Notes: generated by a model not told the origin, from the letters alone. DNA of 64,000 bases from an uncultured Coprococcus sp. (GCA_934247115.1 CAKQIY010000009.1:7393-71392), one strand, 5' to 3'. Positions 16,387 to 26,441 are shown, counted from the stretch's first letter. Numbers and translations are program-made.

Positions 16387-18579
16387 ATGCAGATATTCAG
16401 AAATCTGAAGCCGTATTGGAAGTCGGTCATTATCATAGCCATTCTTCTCGTTCTGCAGGCATACTGTGATCTGTCACTTCCGGACTACACTTCAAAGCTC
16501 ATAGATACCGGTATACAGAACTACGGTATAGAGAACTGTAGTCCGAAACAGATCCCGGAGAAAGCCTACAACGTGATAGACGGATTTATGGATGACGATG
16601 AGAAAGCCGTATGGGAGAAATATTATAAAGATGGTTCGGATGGTTATTATTACCTGACAGAAGACGGCGAGGAACACATAGACGAAGTGGATAGTGCCTG
16701 TATGAAGGGGCTTATGATGTATTACTATCCATATCAGATGGTGAACTCTGACGAGGACAATGAGATCAAGGCAGGACTTGATAAGATGGGAATCACCCTT
16801 GATGAGATGCCGGAGGAGATGTGGGCGCAGATCGGTGAACAGATGAAGCCTACGGTTGACGGCATGCTCGACAGTATGGGCGAGGATTATATGGAATCCA
16901 CAGCCATAGCATGTACAAGGATATGCTACGACAGCTTTGGCTACGATTATAAGGCAGGACAGATGTCATATCTGAAGTGGGCAGCGGTGAAGATGCTTGG
17001 AATGTCACTTCTCATGGCAGCAGCTGCGGTTCTCATAGGACTTGTGGCGTCAAGGGTTGCGGCAAGCGTTGCCTGCGGACTCAGAGAGAAGGTGTTCAAC
17101 AAGGTTATCGCATTTTCGGATGCAGAGATCAACAAGTTCTCAACTGCATCTCTGATAACGAGATCTACAAATGATGTCCAGCAGATACAGATGGTTACAG
17201 TTATGATGCTCAGAATGGTTCTATATGCACCGATACTTTCTATTGGAGGAATCGTCAAGGTTGTTGAGAACGGAGCCGGAATGGGCTGGGTAATATTCAT
17301 CGGTATAGCAGCAGTTGTGATCCTCATGGGAACGCTTATGGTCATTGCCATGCCAAAGTTTAAAGTTATGCAGACACTGGTGGACAGAGTAAACCTTGTG
17401 TCAAGAGAGATACTTACAGGTATCCCGGTTATCAGGGCATTTGGCAGAGAGGAACGCGAGGAAGAGAGATTTGATGAGGCGAATAAAGCCCTGACAAAGA
17501 ACACATTGTTCGTCAACAGAGTCATGACATTTGCCATGCCTATACTCATGTTCATCATGTATGCCATAAGCATACTTATAGAGTGGGTGGCAGCCCACAA
17601 GATTGATGCGGGTGTCCTTCAGGTAGGATCAATGACTGCATTTATTACATACACAATGCTTATTATCATGTCGTTCCTTATGCTCAGCATGATGTCAGTC
17701 ATGCTCCCTCGTGCCAGCGTGGCAGCAGACAGAATACAGGAGATCATAGATACAGATGTGACAGTTCAGGACGCAGCCGGGGCAAAGAAGCTTGAAGCAC
17801 CAAGGGGTGTCGTAAAGTATGACAATGTCGCATTTGCATATCCGGGCGCAGATGAGAATGTACTTGAGAATATCTCATTTGAGGCCAAGCCTGGACAGAC
17901 CACGGCGATCATCGGAAGTACCGGTTGTGGTAAGAGTACACTGGTTCAGCTCCTCCCGAGATTCTATGATGTTACGGAGGGCTCGATAACGATAGACGGA
18001 CAGGATATAAGAGACCTCACCATGGAGAGCGTGAGACAGAATATCGGCTTTGTTCCGCAGAAGGGAATCCTGTTCTCAGGAACGATTGCGTCCAATATAA
18101 GATTCGGTGCGCCGGATGCATCTGATGAAGATGTCAAGCTTGCGACTGAGATTGCTCAGGCATCCGACTTCATAGAGGAGAAGGAGCACGGTTACGACAG
18201 TGCGGTTGCCCAGGGCGGTGGAAATGTGTCCGGCGGTCAGAAACAGCGTCTTGCTATAGCCAGAGCCATAGCGAGAAAGCCGAAGATCCTGATATTTGAC
18301 GACAGCTTTTCGGCGCTTGATTTCAAGACGGATGTGGCAGTCAGAAAGGCGCTTGGCGAGCACGTAAATGGCAGTACGGTATTTATCGTTGCACAGCGAG
18401 TAAGCACCATACTCTCAGCAGATCAGATACTTGTGCTTGACGAGGGTACGATAGTCGGCAAGGGAACTCACAAGGAACTCATGCAGACCTGTGAGGAGTA
18501 CAGGCAGATAGCCGAGTCACAGCTTTCTCCATCGGAGATAGCGGCCAGTCTTGGAACTGACTCAGAAAGGCAGGTGTAG
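16387..18579 (+). CDS. ABC exporter subunit A, degenerate catalytic site (heterodimeric multidrug type)
   Basis: A 730-residue half transporter: six TM helices plus a nucleotide-binding domain. Walker A GSTGCGKST lies near residue 510, signature VSGGQKQRLAIARA near 612, and Walker B ILIFDDSFSALD near 634. The residue after Walker B is Asp, not the catalytic Glu, as in BmrC/TM287-type subunits. Residues about 35-195, between TM1 and TM2, form a large acidic external insert (many D, E, Y), which explains the length. An AAGGAGG site lies before the ATG. The partner gene begins three bases after the stop. A structured RNA precedes it. Confidence 0.92.
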   Translation: MQIFRNLKPYWKSVIIIAILLVLQAYCDLSLPDYTSKLIDTGIQNYGIENCSPKQIPEKAYNVIDGFMDDDEKAVWEKYYKDGSDGYYYLTEDGEEHIDEVDSACMKGLMMYYYPYQMVNSDEDNEIKAGLDKMGITLDEMPEEMWAQIGEQMKPTVDGMLDSMGEDYMESTAIACTRICYDSFGYDYKAGQMSYLKWAAVKMLGMSLLMAAAAVLIGLVASRVAASVACGLREKVFNKVIAFSDAEINKFSTASLITRSTNDVQQIQMVTVMMLRMVLYAPILSIGGIVKVVENGAGMGWVIFIGIAAVVILMGTLMVIAMPKFKVMQTLVDRVNLVSREILTGIPVIRAFGREEREEERFDEANKALTKNTLFVNRVMTFAMPILMFIMYAISILIEWVAAHKIDAGVLQVGSMTAFITYTMLIIMSFLMLSMMSVMLPRASVAADRIQEIIDTDVTVQDAAGAKKLEAPRGVVKYDNVAFAYPGADENVLENISFEAKPGQTTAIIGSTGCGKSTLVQLLPRFYDVTEGSITIDGQDIRDLTMESVRQNIGFVPQKGILFSGTIASNIRFGAPDASDEDVKLATEIAQASDFIEEKEHGYDSAVAQGGGNVSGGQKQRLAIARAIARKPKILIFDDSFSALDFKTDVAVRKALGEHVNGSTVFIVAQRVSTILSADQILVLDEGTIVGKGTHKELMQTCEEYRQIAESQLSPSEIAASLGTDSERQV

Positions 18580-18582
18580 GAC

Positions 18583-20427
18583 ATGGCAGAACAGAATCAG
18601 ACAAATAATCAAAGAAGTTTCAGAGGCCCTAGAAGAGGCCACGGGCCTATGATGAGTGGCGAGAAAGCCAAGGACTTCAAGGGAACGATAGGAAAGTTAT
18701 TCAGATATATAGGCAAATATAAGGCGGCGGTTGTTGTCGTTGCCATATTTGCAATTGGAAGTACGATATTCAACGTAGTATGTCCGAAGGTACTCGGCAA
18801 GGCGACAACAGCTCTGTCAGAGGGGATCATGAACAAGATAACCGGCAACGGCGGAATTGATTTCACGTATATCGGTAAGATATTGCTGTTCTGTCTCGGT
18901 TTGTATGTGCTAAGTGTGGCATTTAGCTTTGTTCAGGGATTCATCATGACTGGTATCACACAGAAGGTATGCTACAGGATGAGACGTGAGGTATCCGAGA
19001 AGATCAACAGGATGCCGATGAGCTACTTTGAGAGCAGAACCTATGGCGAGGTCCTTTCAAGGATCACAAATGATATAGACACCATGGGAAATGGTCTGAA
19101 CCAGAGTATCACACAGCTCATCACATCGGTTAGTACAGTCATCGGTGTAATCGTGATGATGCTCACGATCAGCCCGCTTATGACACTCATTTCGGTGCTG
19201 ATACTTCCGATAAGTATCATGCTCATGATGTTTGTCATCAAGAAATCCCAGAGATTCTTCAAGCAGCAGCAGGAATACGTGGGACACATAAACGGTCAGG
19301 TTGAAGAGGTGTATGGCGGACACAATGTCATAAAAGCGTTCAATAAGGAGAACGACGTTAGAAGAGAGTTCCATGAGACAAATGAGACTCTGTACAAGTC
19401 AGCTTGGAAGTCACAGTTCTTCTCAGGACTGATGCAGCCTATTATGATGTTTGTCGGCAATCTGGGCTATGTGGCAGTTGCCATATCAGGTGCGGCTCTT
19501 GCAATCAGAGGAACTATCCAGATAGGTGATATCCAGGCATTTATACAGTACGTGAAGAACCTCACACAGCCTGTTCAGCAGGTTGCCCAGGTCACAAATA
19601 TGATGCAGCAGATGGCAGCAGCCGCTGAGCGAGTATTTGAACTCCTTGAAGAGAAAGAAGAGGAGCAGATAGTAGAGAATCCTGTATCCACAGAGGGGAT
19701 CAAGGGTGAAGTAACATTCGAGCATGTAAAGTTTGGATACAATCCGGATCAGATCATCATCAAGGATTTTTCAGCCCATGTAAAGCCGGGACAGCAGGTA
19801 GCTATAGTCGGACCTACCGGAGCGGGCAAGACTACCATGGTCAAGCTGCTCATGAGATTCTACGACGTGAATGGCGGTGCTATACTTCTGGACGGACACA
19901 ATATTAAGGACTTCAACAGACGTGAGCTCAGGGATGTATTTGGCATGGTGCTTCAGGACACATGGCTGTTCAAGGGCACTATCATGGAGAATATCAGATA
20001 CGGAAGGCTGGACGCCACAGATGAGGAAGTCATTGCAGCGGCAAAGGCAGCTCATGCACATAGATTTATCTCGGCACTTCCGGGTGGATACAACATGGAG
20101 CTCAATGAGGAGATAACAAATATCTCCCAGGGACAGAAACAGCTCTTAACTATCGCAAGAGCCATTCTTGCTGACAATCCGGTTTTGATCCTCGATGAGG
20201 CTACGTCGTCAGTCGATACGAGAACAGAACACAGGATTCAGAGAGCTATGGACAATCTGATGAAGGGCAGGACAAGCTTTGTCATCGCCCACAGACTGTC
20301 AACCATCAAGAATGCAGATATCATCCTTGTTATGAAGGACGGTGACATTATAGAGCAGGGTAACCATGATGAGCTCATGGCTCAGAACGGCTTCTATGCG
20401 GATCTGTATAACTCGCAGTGGAGTTAA
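18583..20427 (+). CDS. ABC exporter subunit B (heterodimer partner)
   Basis: A 614-residue half transporter with a basic Gln/Arg-rich front, six TM helices and a nucleotide-binding domain. Walker A GPTGAGKTT lies near residue 410. The signature is altered to ISQGQKQLLTIARA near 512. Walker B VLILDEATSSVD near 533 retains the catalytic Glu. An altered signature here plus a Glu-less Walker B in the partner is the classic complementary pattern of asymmetric exporters such as BmrCD and TM287/288: one ATP site is catalytic, one degenerate. The likely role is export of drugs or lipids. The gene is in one operon with subunit A and ends at a strong terminator. Confidence 0.93.
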   Translation: MAEQNQTNNQRSFRGPRRGHGPMMSGEKAKDFKGTIGKLFRYIGKYKAAVVVVAIFAIGSTIFNVVCPKVLGKATTALSEGIMNKITGNGGIDFTYIGKILLFCLGLYVLSVAFSFVQGFIMTGITQKVCYRMRREVSEKINRMPMSYFESRTYGEVLSRITNDIDTMGNGLNQSITQLITSVSTVIGVIVMMLTISPLMTLISVLILPISIMLMMFVIKKSQRFFKQQQEYVGHINGQVEEVYGGHNVIKAFNKENDVRREFHETNETLYKSAWKSQFFSGLMQPIMMFVGNLGYVAVAISGAALAIRGTIQIGDIQAFIQYVKNLTQPVQQVAQVTNMMQQMAAAAERVFELLEEKEEEQIVENPVSTEGIKGEVTFEHVKFGYNPDQIIIKDFSAHVKPGQQVAIVGPTGAGKTTMVKLLMRFYDVNGGAILLDGHNIKDFNRRELRDVFGMVLQDTWLFKGTIMENIRYGRLDATDEEVIAAAKAAHAHRFISALPGGYNMELNEEITNISQGQKQLLTIARAILADNPVLILDEATSSVDTRTEHRIQRAMDNLMKGRTSFVIAHRLSTIKNADIILVMKDGDIIEQGNHDELMAQNGFYADLYNSQWS

Positions 20428-20450
20428 AGAATATTGAATAATAGAGTATG

Positions 20451-20536
20451 AAAGCCTGTATAAGCCTATATAAAATCATATTTGACGATTGTCATTGTGG
20501 ATGATTTTACATAGGGATTATGCAGGCTTTTTATTA
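20451..20536 (+). terminator. Terminator of the ABC exporter operon
   Basis: A long interrupted stem: AAAGCCTGTATAA and CCTATATAAAATCAT pair with ATGATTTTACATAGG and TTATGCAGGCTTT, followed by TT-rich sequence. Confidence 0.88.
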
Positions 20537-20595
20537 TAGATTTGGTGGTTTATAGAATTTTAAGCATTGATAGTGTAGTACTCTTATCATATTCC

Positions 20596-20610
20596 ATAGC
20601 TTAAAACTAT
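20596..20610 (+). promoter_or_regulatory. MET-box-like operator
   Basis: ATAGCTTAAAACTAT matches the MtaR/MetR-type MET-box (ATAGTTTnAAACTAT) known from streptococcal methionine genes at all but one position. It lies about 60-70 bases before the predicted transcription start, the usual site for LysR-family activators, and upstream of a methionine synthase-like gene. Confidence 0.6.
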
Positions 20611-20633
20611 GACGAGCCTCAAAATAATAGTAT

Positions 20634-20662
20634 TTTCCATGGACAGCCTATCCTGCTAGAAT
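20634..20662 (+). promoter_or_regulatory. Promoter of the MetE-like gene
   Basis: -35 TTTCCA (20634-20639), a 17-base spacer, and -10 TAGAAT (20657-20662) with an extended TGC in front. The weak -35 fits an activator-dependent promoter. Confidence 0.6.
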
Positions 20663-20709
20663 ATCCTCAAGTTAAGAAAACGAGAAAACACTATGGAGGA
20701 TAAAGACAT

Positions 20710-21825
20710 ATGAGTAAATTACAGACACCTTTCAGATACGATTTTGTAGGAAGCTTCCTGAGACCACAGGTACTCAAGGATGCGAAGGCAGCATACAGGG
20801 AGGGGAAGATCACTAAGGAAGCGTTCGACAAGGTTGCTGATGAGGAGATCACCAAGGTTGTTGCAAAGCAGAAGAAACTTGGATTCCATGCTATCACAGA
20901 TGGCGAGTTCAGAAGAACATTCTGGCATCTCGACTTCATGTGGGGATTTGATGGTGTTGCCCATGAGAACACTGGAAATGGTGTAAAATTTGATGCAGAG
21001 CTTGCGGTTCTTGATGACACTTATCTTGTTGGTAAGATAAAGGCAAAGGCGCATCCATTTGTTGAATATTTCAAATTCTTAAAGCAGTTCGAGGATGAGA
21101 ATACAGTTGCAAAGTATACGATTCCTGCTCCGGCGCAGACATTTCAGCAGATGATAGTACCTGCCAATTTTGCAAATACAAGAAAGTTCTACCATACAAA
21201 TGAGGAGCTTATCCAGGATATCGGAAAGGCTTATCAGGATGTTATTAAGCAGTTCTATGATGCTGGATGCCGAAACCTGCAGCTTGACGATTGTACATGG
21301 GGAGCCATAGTGGGGGATGCCGCAAAACAGAGATATAAATCACTTGGAATAGACCTTGAAGATGTCAAGAAGGAGCTGCTTGCAGTGAACAATCTTGCCC
21401 TTGAAGGAAAGCCGGAGGATATGGTCATCACTTCACATATCTGCAGAGGAAATTACCACTCAACATTCTTCACAAGCGGTCCTTATGACACAGTTGCAGA
21501 TTATGTATTTGCAAATGAGAATGTAGATGCGCTGTTCCTTGAGTATGATGATGAGAGATCAGGCGGATTTGCACCTCTTGCAAAGGTTTCAGCGGATAAG
21601 AAGGTCGTGCTCGGACTCATCACAACAAAGTCTCCGGTTCTAGAGGATAAGGAGAAGGTCATTGCAAGGATCCATGAGGCTGCAAAGTATGTACCACTTG
21701 ACAGATTATGCCTGAGCCCTCAGTGTGGATTTGCATCGTGTGAGATCGGAAACAAGCTGACAGAGGATGAGCAGTGGGCAAAGCTCAAGCTCGTTAAGGA
21801 GATAGCAGAGGAAGTCTGGTCATAA
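20710..21825 (+). CDS. MetE C-terminal-like methyltransferase (YxjG/YxjH type)
   Basis: A 371-residue cobalamin-independent methionine synthase-like protein comprising only the C-terminal catalytic half of MetE. The start FRYDFVGSFLRP, the middle ITDGEFRRTFWHLDF, and zinc-ligand segments ITSHICRGNY and LSPQCGFAS are all present, giving the usual His, Cys and Cys ligands. Family members such as B. subtilis YxjG and YxjH are linked to methionine salvage and S-box or MET-box control; the methyl donor is uncertain because the MetE N-terminal half is absent. AGGAT lies before the start. The upstream MET-box supports a methionine role. Confidence 0.9.
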   Translation: MSKLQTPFRYDFVGSFLRPQVLKDAKAAYREGKITKEAFDKVADEEITKVVAKQKKLGFHAITDGEFRRTFWHLDFMWGFDGVAHENTGNGVKFDAELAVLDDTYLVGKIKAKAHPFVEYFKFLKQFEDENTVAKYTIPAPAQTFQQMIVPANFANTRKFYHTNEELIQDIGKAYQDVIKQFYDAGCRNLQLDDCTWGAIVGDAAKQRYKSLGIDLEDVKKELLAVNNLALEGKPEDMVITSHICRGNYHSTFFTSGPYDTVADYVFANENVDALFLEYDDERSGGFAPLAKVSADKKVVLGLITTKSPVLEDKEKVIARIHEAAKYVPLDRLCLSPQCGFASCEIGNKLTEDEQWAKLKLVKEIAEEVWS

Positions 21826-21849
21826 ATTATTATATTATAGTTTAAAAGT

Positions 21850-21886
21850 GGCGGTGAACAGTTGCGAATAACTGTTCACCGTTTTG
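21850..21886 (+). terminator. Terminator of the MetE-like gene
   Basis: CGGTGAACAGTT pairs perfectly with AACTGTTCACCG across a 6-base loop and is followed by TTTT. Confidence 0.92.
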
Positions 21887-22098
21887 GCATTTTATGAATT
21901 AACTTGGAGGACAACATATTACTTCAAATTGACTAAATACTGGTTTTGTGCATGAAAGTATCATTTCTGGATAATCCCGTTATATACAAGACTGATATAT
22001 GTGTGATATTATCAAGTATTGTGATGATATACTACATAAGAAAAAAGATCTACGGAAAAAAATGAAGGGTAATATCTGTGGATATGAGAGGTTATACA

Positions 22099-23292
22099 AT
22101 GAAGAATAAATACCAAAACACAGTGTACGCCTGTTTTGTGGGTTATATAGTACAGGCAATCGTCAACAACTTTGTGCCTCTGCTTTTCCTGACATTTGAG
22201 AAGAGTTACAACATCCCGCTCAGCAAGATCACTATGCTGATAACATTCAATTTTGGAATCCAGCTTGTCATTGATCTGCTGTCGGCTAAATTTGTGGACA
22301 GGATAGGATACCGGATATCGATAGTTCTTGCCCATGTATTTTCGGCGGCCGGACTCATAAGTCTTGTGATCCTGCCTGATGTGCTGCCAGATGCATTCAC
22401 AGGAATATTTATTTCGGTGGTGATATATGCGGTGGGAGGCGGACTTATAGAGGTTCTGATAAGTCCCATCGTGGAGAGCTGTCCAAGTGATAACAAGGAA
22501 AAAGCGATGAGTCTCCTGCATTCATTTTACTGCTGGGGACATGTGTCCGTGGTGCTGCTGTCAACCTTGTTCTTCAAGGTGTGTGGAATACAGAACTGGA
22601 AGGTCATGGCTCTGATCTGGGCGGTCGTTCCAATCATAAATGGCATTGCATTTACCAGAGTTCCAATAGCCTCGCTCATAGAAGATGGAGAGAGCGGAAT
22701 GACGATCAGGGAGCTCTGTATGAATAAGACATTCTGGATACTCATGCTCATGATGCTGTGTGCGGGTGCCAGTGAGCAGGGAGTCAGTCAGTGGGCGTCC
22801 ACATTTGCAGAGCAGGGACTTGGAGTGAGCAAGGTTGTTGGAGACCTCGCCGGACCGATGGCATTTGCTGTGCTTATGGGAAGTGCCAGAACGTTCTATG
22901 GCAAAAGGGGAGACCGGATCGATCTGGACAAATTCATGATAGGCAGCAGCCTTTTGTGTATCCTGTCGTATCTGTGCATATCCCTTGCACCGTCCGCGTT
23001 CGTATCACTTATCGGCTGCTCAGTCTGCGGATTTTCAGTGGGAATTATGTGGCCCGGAAGTTTCAGCAAGGCGTCATCGGCTCTGCGAAATGGCGGAACG
23101 TCACTTTTTGCATTGCTGGCGCTTGCGGGGGATGTGGGCTGCTCCGGCGGACCGACTCTGGTGGGCTTTGTGTCAAGTCTGGCATCGGACGACCTGAAAC
23201 GCGGAATCCTTGCGGGAGTTATATTCCCAGTGCTTCTGCTCGTGGGGATACTTTTTCTGAGAAAGAAGAACACTAAAGGAAATGTATGTTAA
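22099..23292 (+). CDS. MFS transporter
   Basis: A 397-residue major facilitator with 12 predicted helices and a loop near residue 200. The first loop carries DLLSAKFVDRIGYRISIV, close to the MFS motif A pattern. Substrate unknown; the layout resembles sugar/FucP-like or drug MFS members. I take the ATG at 22099 because AGAGG (22087-22091) precedes it at good distance; the GTG at 22078 would prepend seven residues without support. It precedes sstT by 30 bases, so the two may be cotranscribed. Confidence 0.85.
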   Translation: MKNKYQNTVYACFVGYIVQAIVNNFVPLLFLTFEKSYNIPLSKITMLITFNFGIQLVIDLLSAKFVDRIGYRISIVLAHVFSAAGLISLVILPDVLPDAFTGIFISVVIYAVGGGLIEVLISPIVESCPSDNKEKAMSLLHSFYCWGHVSVVLLSTLFFKVCGIQNWKVMALIWAVVPIINGIAFTRVPIASLIEDGESGMTIRELCMNKTFWILMLMMLCAGASEQGVSQWASTFAEQGLGVSKVVGDLAGPMAFAVLMGSARTFYGKRGDRIDLDKFMIGSSLLCILSYLCISLAPSAFVSLIGCSVCGFSVGIMWPGSFSKASSALRNGGTSLFALLALAGDVGCSGGPTLVGFVSSLASDDLKRGILAGVIFPVLLLVGILFLRKKNTKGNVC

Positions 23293-23322
23293 TAAGCAGA
23301 AATATAGTTAGGAGTTAGATTA

Positions 23323-24573
23323 ATGAAAAAGATTGTAGAGATGTGGAATAAGGTGTCACTGATTGCGAAGATATTGGTTGGAATAGTGATCGGTGCGGTG
23401 CTGGGGCTTCTGGTGCCGGAGGCAACGGGAATAGGACTGATCGGAACTATGTTTGTCAGAGCGCTCAAGGCAATCGCGCCGATACTGGTGTTTGCCCTTG
23501 TCATCAGCTCCATTGCAAATGCAGGAAAAGGAAATGGACAACAGTTCCGCATGGTGACGATCATGTATATACTCAGCACGCTGTGCGCGGCGGTTGTGGC
23601 GGTGAGCGCAAGCTTTATTTTCCCTGTAACCATGACACTGGACCTGGAATCGTATCAGTCGGATGTCGTTCCATCGGGAATCATGGAGGTGCTTCAGAAT
23701 CTTTTGCTCAACATCACTGATAACCCGGTAAATGCAATACTAAGTGCAAATTATCTCTGCATACTTGCATGGGCGCTTTTGTTTGGACTTGCCATGCGCC
23801 GGACAAGCAAGTCCGTAAAATCTACACTTGTATCCATATCGGATGCGGTGTCGACCGTCGTGAGGTGGATCATCGGATGCGCGCCATTTGGAATCATGGG
23901 ACTTGTATTCACGACAGTATCGGAGAGCGGATTGTCGATATTTAAGGAATATGGCAGATTACTGCTGGTGCTTGTGGGCGCTATGCTCATGGTTGCATTG
24001 ATCGTAGATCCTCTTCTTGCGACTATCGTCTTAAGGAGAAATGCATATCCACTCGCGTGGAGATGTCTCAGAGAGTCAGGCGTGACGGCGTTCTTCACCA
24101 GAAGTTCTGCGGCAAATATCCCTGTGAACATGTCACTTTGCAAAAGACTTGGACTTGACCCGGATGTGTATTCTGTATCCATCCCGCTTGGTGCAACCAT
24201 CAATATGGACGGTGCCGCCATCACTATAACTATAATGGCGCTTTCCGTTGCAAATACCATGGGAGTGTCGGTTGACGTTCCGACAGCACTCATGCTCAGT
24301 CTCATGGCAACTCTTGGCGCGTGCGGTGCATCAGGTGTTGCGGGAGGATCGTTACTTCTCATTCCTATGGCATGCTCGCTGTTTGGAATCCCACAGGATA
24401 TATCCATGCAGGCTGTTGCCGTCGGAATGATCATCGGAGTGGTCCAGGATTCACTTGAGACTGCGATCAACTCATCGGGAGATGTACTCTTTGCTGCTAC
24501 GGCGGAGTACAGACAGTGGCAGAAGGATGGCAGAGAATTCAAGATCGGTGCCATCGTGAATCCGGATGAGTAG
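23323..24573 (+). CDS. sstT: Serine/threonine:sodium symporter
   Basis: A 416-residue DAACS-family carrier that imports L-serine and L-threonine with sodium. SstT features are the N-terminal KVSLIAKILVGIVIGAVLG, the hairpin region FFTRSSAANIPVNMSLCK (the substrate hairpin of SstT, equivalent to the serine-rich motif of glutamate carriers), SIPLGATINMDGAA, and the late GASGVAGGSLLLIP. The length matches. A weak GGAG site lies upstream. Terminator at 24587. Confidence 0.94.
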   Translation: MKKIVEMWNKVSLIAKILVGIVIGAVLGLLVPEATGIGLIGTMFVRALKAIAPILVFALVISSIANAGKGNGQQFRMVTIMYILSTLCAAVVAVSASFIFPVTMTLDLESYQSDVVPSGIMEVLQNLLLNITDNPVNAILSANYLCILAWALLFGLAMRRTSKSVKSTLVSISDAVSTVVRWIIGCAPFGIMGLVFTTVSESGLSIFKEYGRLLLVLVGAMLMVALIVDPLLATIVLRRNAYPLAWRCLRESGVTAFFTRSSAANIPVNMSLCKRLGLDPDVYSVSIPLGATINMDGAAITITIMALSVANTMGVSVDVPTALMLSLMATLGACGASGVAGGSLLLIPMACSLFGIPQDISMQAVAVGMIIGVVQDSLETAINSSGDVLFAATAEYRQWQKDGREFKIGAIVNPDE

Positions 24574-24586
24574 TGACATTTCAGAT

Positions 24587-24630
24587 AAAAAAACCGGATA
24601 TGTTCAATAATAAACATACCCGGTTTTTTG
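24587..24630. terminator. Terminator between sstT and the zinc-ribbon gene
   Basis: AAAACCGG-TATGTT pairs with AACATA-CCGGTTTT; A and T runs on both sides let it serve both convergent genes. Confidence 0.88.
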
Positions 24631-24644
24631 TATAGAGAAAATTA

Positions 24645-24875
24645 CTATATTCCCCGTATCTCTGATTCCACAATTCCATTTGAATCTTTAGAGATCCCCT
24701 CAAGAACATGCGGAATTACCAACATATCCGTGCCGCATTTAGGACATTCTGCAATTCCAAGCAGTTCGCTGGTGCTTTCCAAACGATATTCAGACTGATA
24801 TTCAATACCATCTTTCTGCCACATAAAAATATGTCCGCATTTGTAACACTGAACTTCCCTGAATGTATTTCCCAT
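24645..24875 (-). CDS. Small zinc-ribbon protein
   Basis: A 76-residue protein with two knuckles: CYKCGH near residues 10-15 and CPKCGT near residues 44-49. This four-cysteine arrangement is a zinc ribbon. The tail IPHVLEGISKDSNGIVESEI is hydrophilic. It could be a nucleic-acid or protein-binding accessory; no specific family recognised. GGAGG is about 12 bases from the ATG, slightly distant. Confidence 0.65.
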   Translation of the reverse strand: MGNTFREVQCYKCGHIFMWQKDGIEYQSEYRLESTSELLGIAECPKCGTDMLVIPHVLEGISKDSNGIVESEIRGI

Positions 24876-25001
24876 AATAAATAATAACCTCCGTTGTAGT
24901 TTAGTCGTATTTTTAGTTTAACTCATCGCTATTGACAATGAAAGAAACAACAGGTTTATCTTCATTTAAATTCAATATGAAACACAAACAGTATTCATTA
25001 T

Positions 25002-26282
25002 TTACAGAAACTTGTCCAGCTCCGCATCCACATTCTTCCTCTTCTTGATCTTTGGGTGGTCGATGATGTTTCCCTTGGTGATGACCATCTCAAGGTTTCT
25101 TAGGACGCGCAGATCATCCAGTGGATTTTCGGCTGTCACTATCATGTCTGCATATTTGCCCTTTTCGATGGAGCCAGTGAGCTGTCCGATCTCGGCAAGC
25201 TCCGCACTTCGCTTTGTCGCGGTGTACAGTGCAAATGAGTTGGATACTCCGACATATTTGTGGAAGTAGTACAGCTCACGCCAGAAGTCGTACTGAGTGA
25301 TCCATGGACAGCCGACGTCATTTCCAAGTACCACAGGGATGTCATTTGCCAGGGCTGCCTTTGAGCAGTCTATGATTCCCTCAAATACGACATTTCCATT
25401 ATACTGCTCGACCTCGGTCGCATTCGTGAGGGCGCGGTCAAACAGGGCATATGGAAGAGCAGGAGAGATAGTGGTACATAGAAATGCCCCGCGTTCTTTG
25501 AAAAGTCTTATCATGTCATCATCCATCCTGGCACCATGCTCGATGGAATCAACTCCATTTTCCAGAGCCACGCGCACACCCTCGGGTGATTCAACGTGTG
25601 CGGACACCATATAGCCGTCAGCATGAGCCTTGTTGCAGACTGCACGCACCATATCGGGGGACATCTTCAGTTCTCCCGGGACTCCCTTTTCCTTTGCATC
25701 AAGCACTCCACCGGTGATCATGAGCTTGATGATATCAACTTTTTCCTTCTCACATTTGTCCAGATGGGCAAGTGCTTCATTTAAGTTCGCAGCAGCGATG
25801 GCAACCGACCCCGCCATATGTCCGCCGGGAACTGAGATTCCCTGATTGGCGGCAAGGATACGCGGACCTGTCTTGGTGCCTGCTTCGATCTCGTCACGCA
25901 GTCTGGTGTCAAAGTCGCCAAGGCCGCCCACCGTCCTGATGGTTGTCACACCGCCTAACAGTTCGTCATTTGCAAAGCCCGCCACCATGTTGTATGCGAT
26001 GGCTCTAGTAGGCGCTGAGCCCATGATGGTATTTACAAGTTTTTCATTGTCGCGCTGCTTTTTCTGCGGTTTTCCGCTTCCCGCAAGATGTACGTGCATA
26101 TTGATAAGACCTGGCAGAATGTAATGTCCCTGAAGGTCTATGATCTTGTATCCGTCAAGATCAGCAGTATCCTTTACGATGTCGTATATTTTGCCGTCTC
26201 TGACCAGGATACAGAGACCGGTCTGTATCTGCATATCTTTAGTTCCGTCTAATATTTTTCCATTTGTAAATGCATAATTCAT
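25002..26282 (-). CDS. Metal-dependent amidohydrolase (imidazolonepropionase/prolidase-like)
   Basis: A 426-residue TIM-barrel hydrolase. Metal ligands are easy to see: NMHVHLAG (HxH), IIKLMITGG (carboxylated lysine), VSAHVES (His), SIEHGA (His) and LGNDVG (Asp). Domain order is the typical beta-sandwich (FTNGKILDG), barrel, then sandwich closing with KGKYADMIVTAENPLDDL. Members act on dipeptides, cyclic amides or N-acyl amino acids; substrate unknown. I choose 26282 because GAGGG overlaps the ATG at 26288 but is well spaced from 26282. It is transcribed alone. Confidence 0.9.
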   Translation of the reverse strand: MNYAFTNGKILDGTKDMQIQTGLCILVRDGKIYDIVKDTADLDGYKIIDLQGHYILPGLINMHVHLAGSGKPQKKQRDNEKLVNTIMGSAPTRAIAYNMVAGFANDELLGGVTTIRTVGGLGDFDTRLRDEIEAGTKTGPRILAANQGISVPGGHMAGSVAIAAANLNEALAHLDKCEKEKVDIIKLMITGGVLDAKEKGVPGELKMSPDMVRAVCNKAHADGYMVSAHVESPEGVRVALENGVDSIEHGARMDDDMIRLFKERGAFLCTTISPALPYALFDRALTNATEVEQYNGNVVFEGIIDCSKAALANDIPVVLGNDVGCPWITQYDFWRELYYFHKYVGVSNSFALYTATKRSAELAEIGQLTGSIEKGKYADMIVTAENPLDDLRVLRNLEMVITKGNIIDHPKIKKRKNVDAELDKFL

Positions 26283-26441
26283 AGTCATCCCTCGCTTATA
26301 AAATGTGAATTCCCATAGCCCAAATATACAATATCCTAAACAGGGTTTGCAACAGATGAAGAACTTTTATATAATTGTAGACAGTATGTGGAAACTGAGA
26401 TAACATATGGGAACTGAAAGAAAAACAGGAAAATGAACACC

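Noticed and set aside
20537..20709. S-box or other SAM riboswitch before the MetE-like gene
   Set aside because: No S-box core or terminator/antiterminator pair; a MET-box dyad is present instead.
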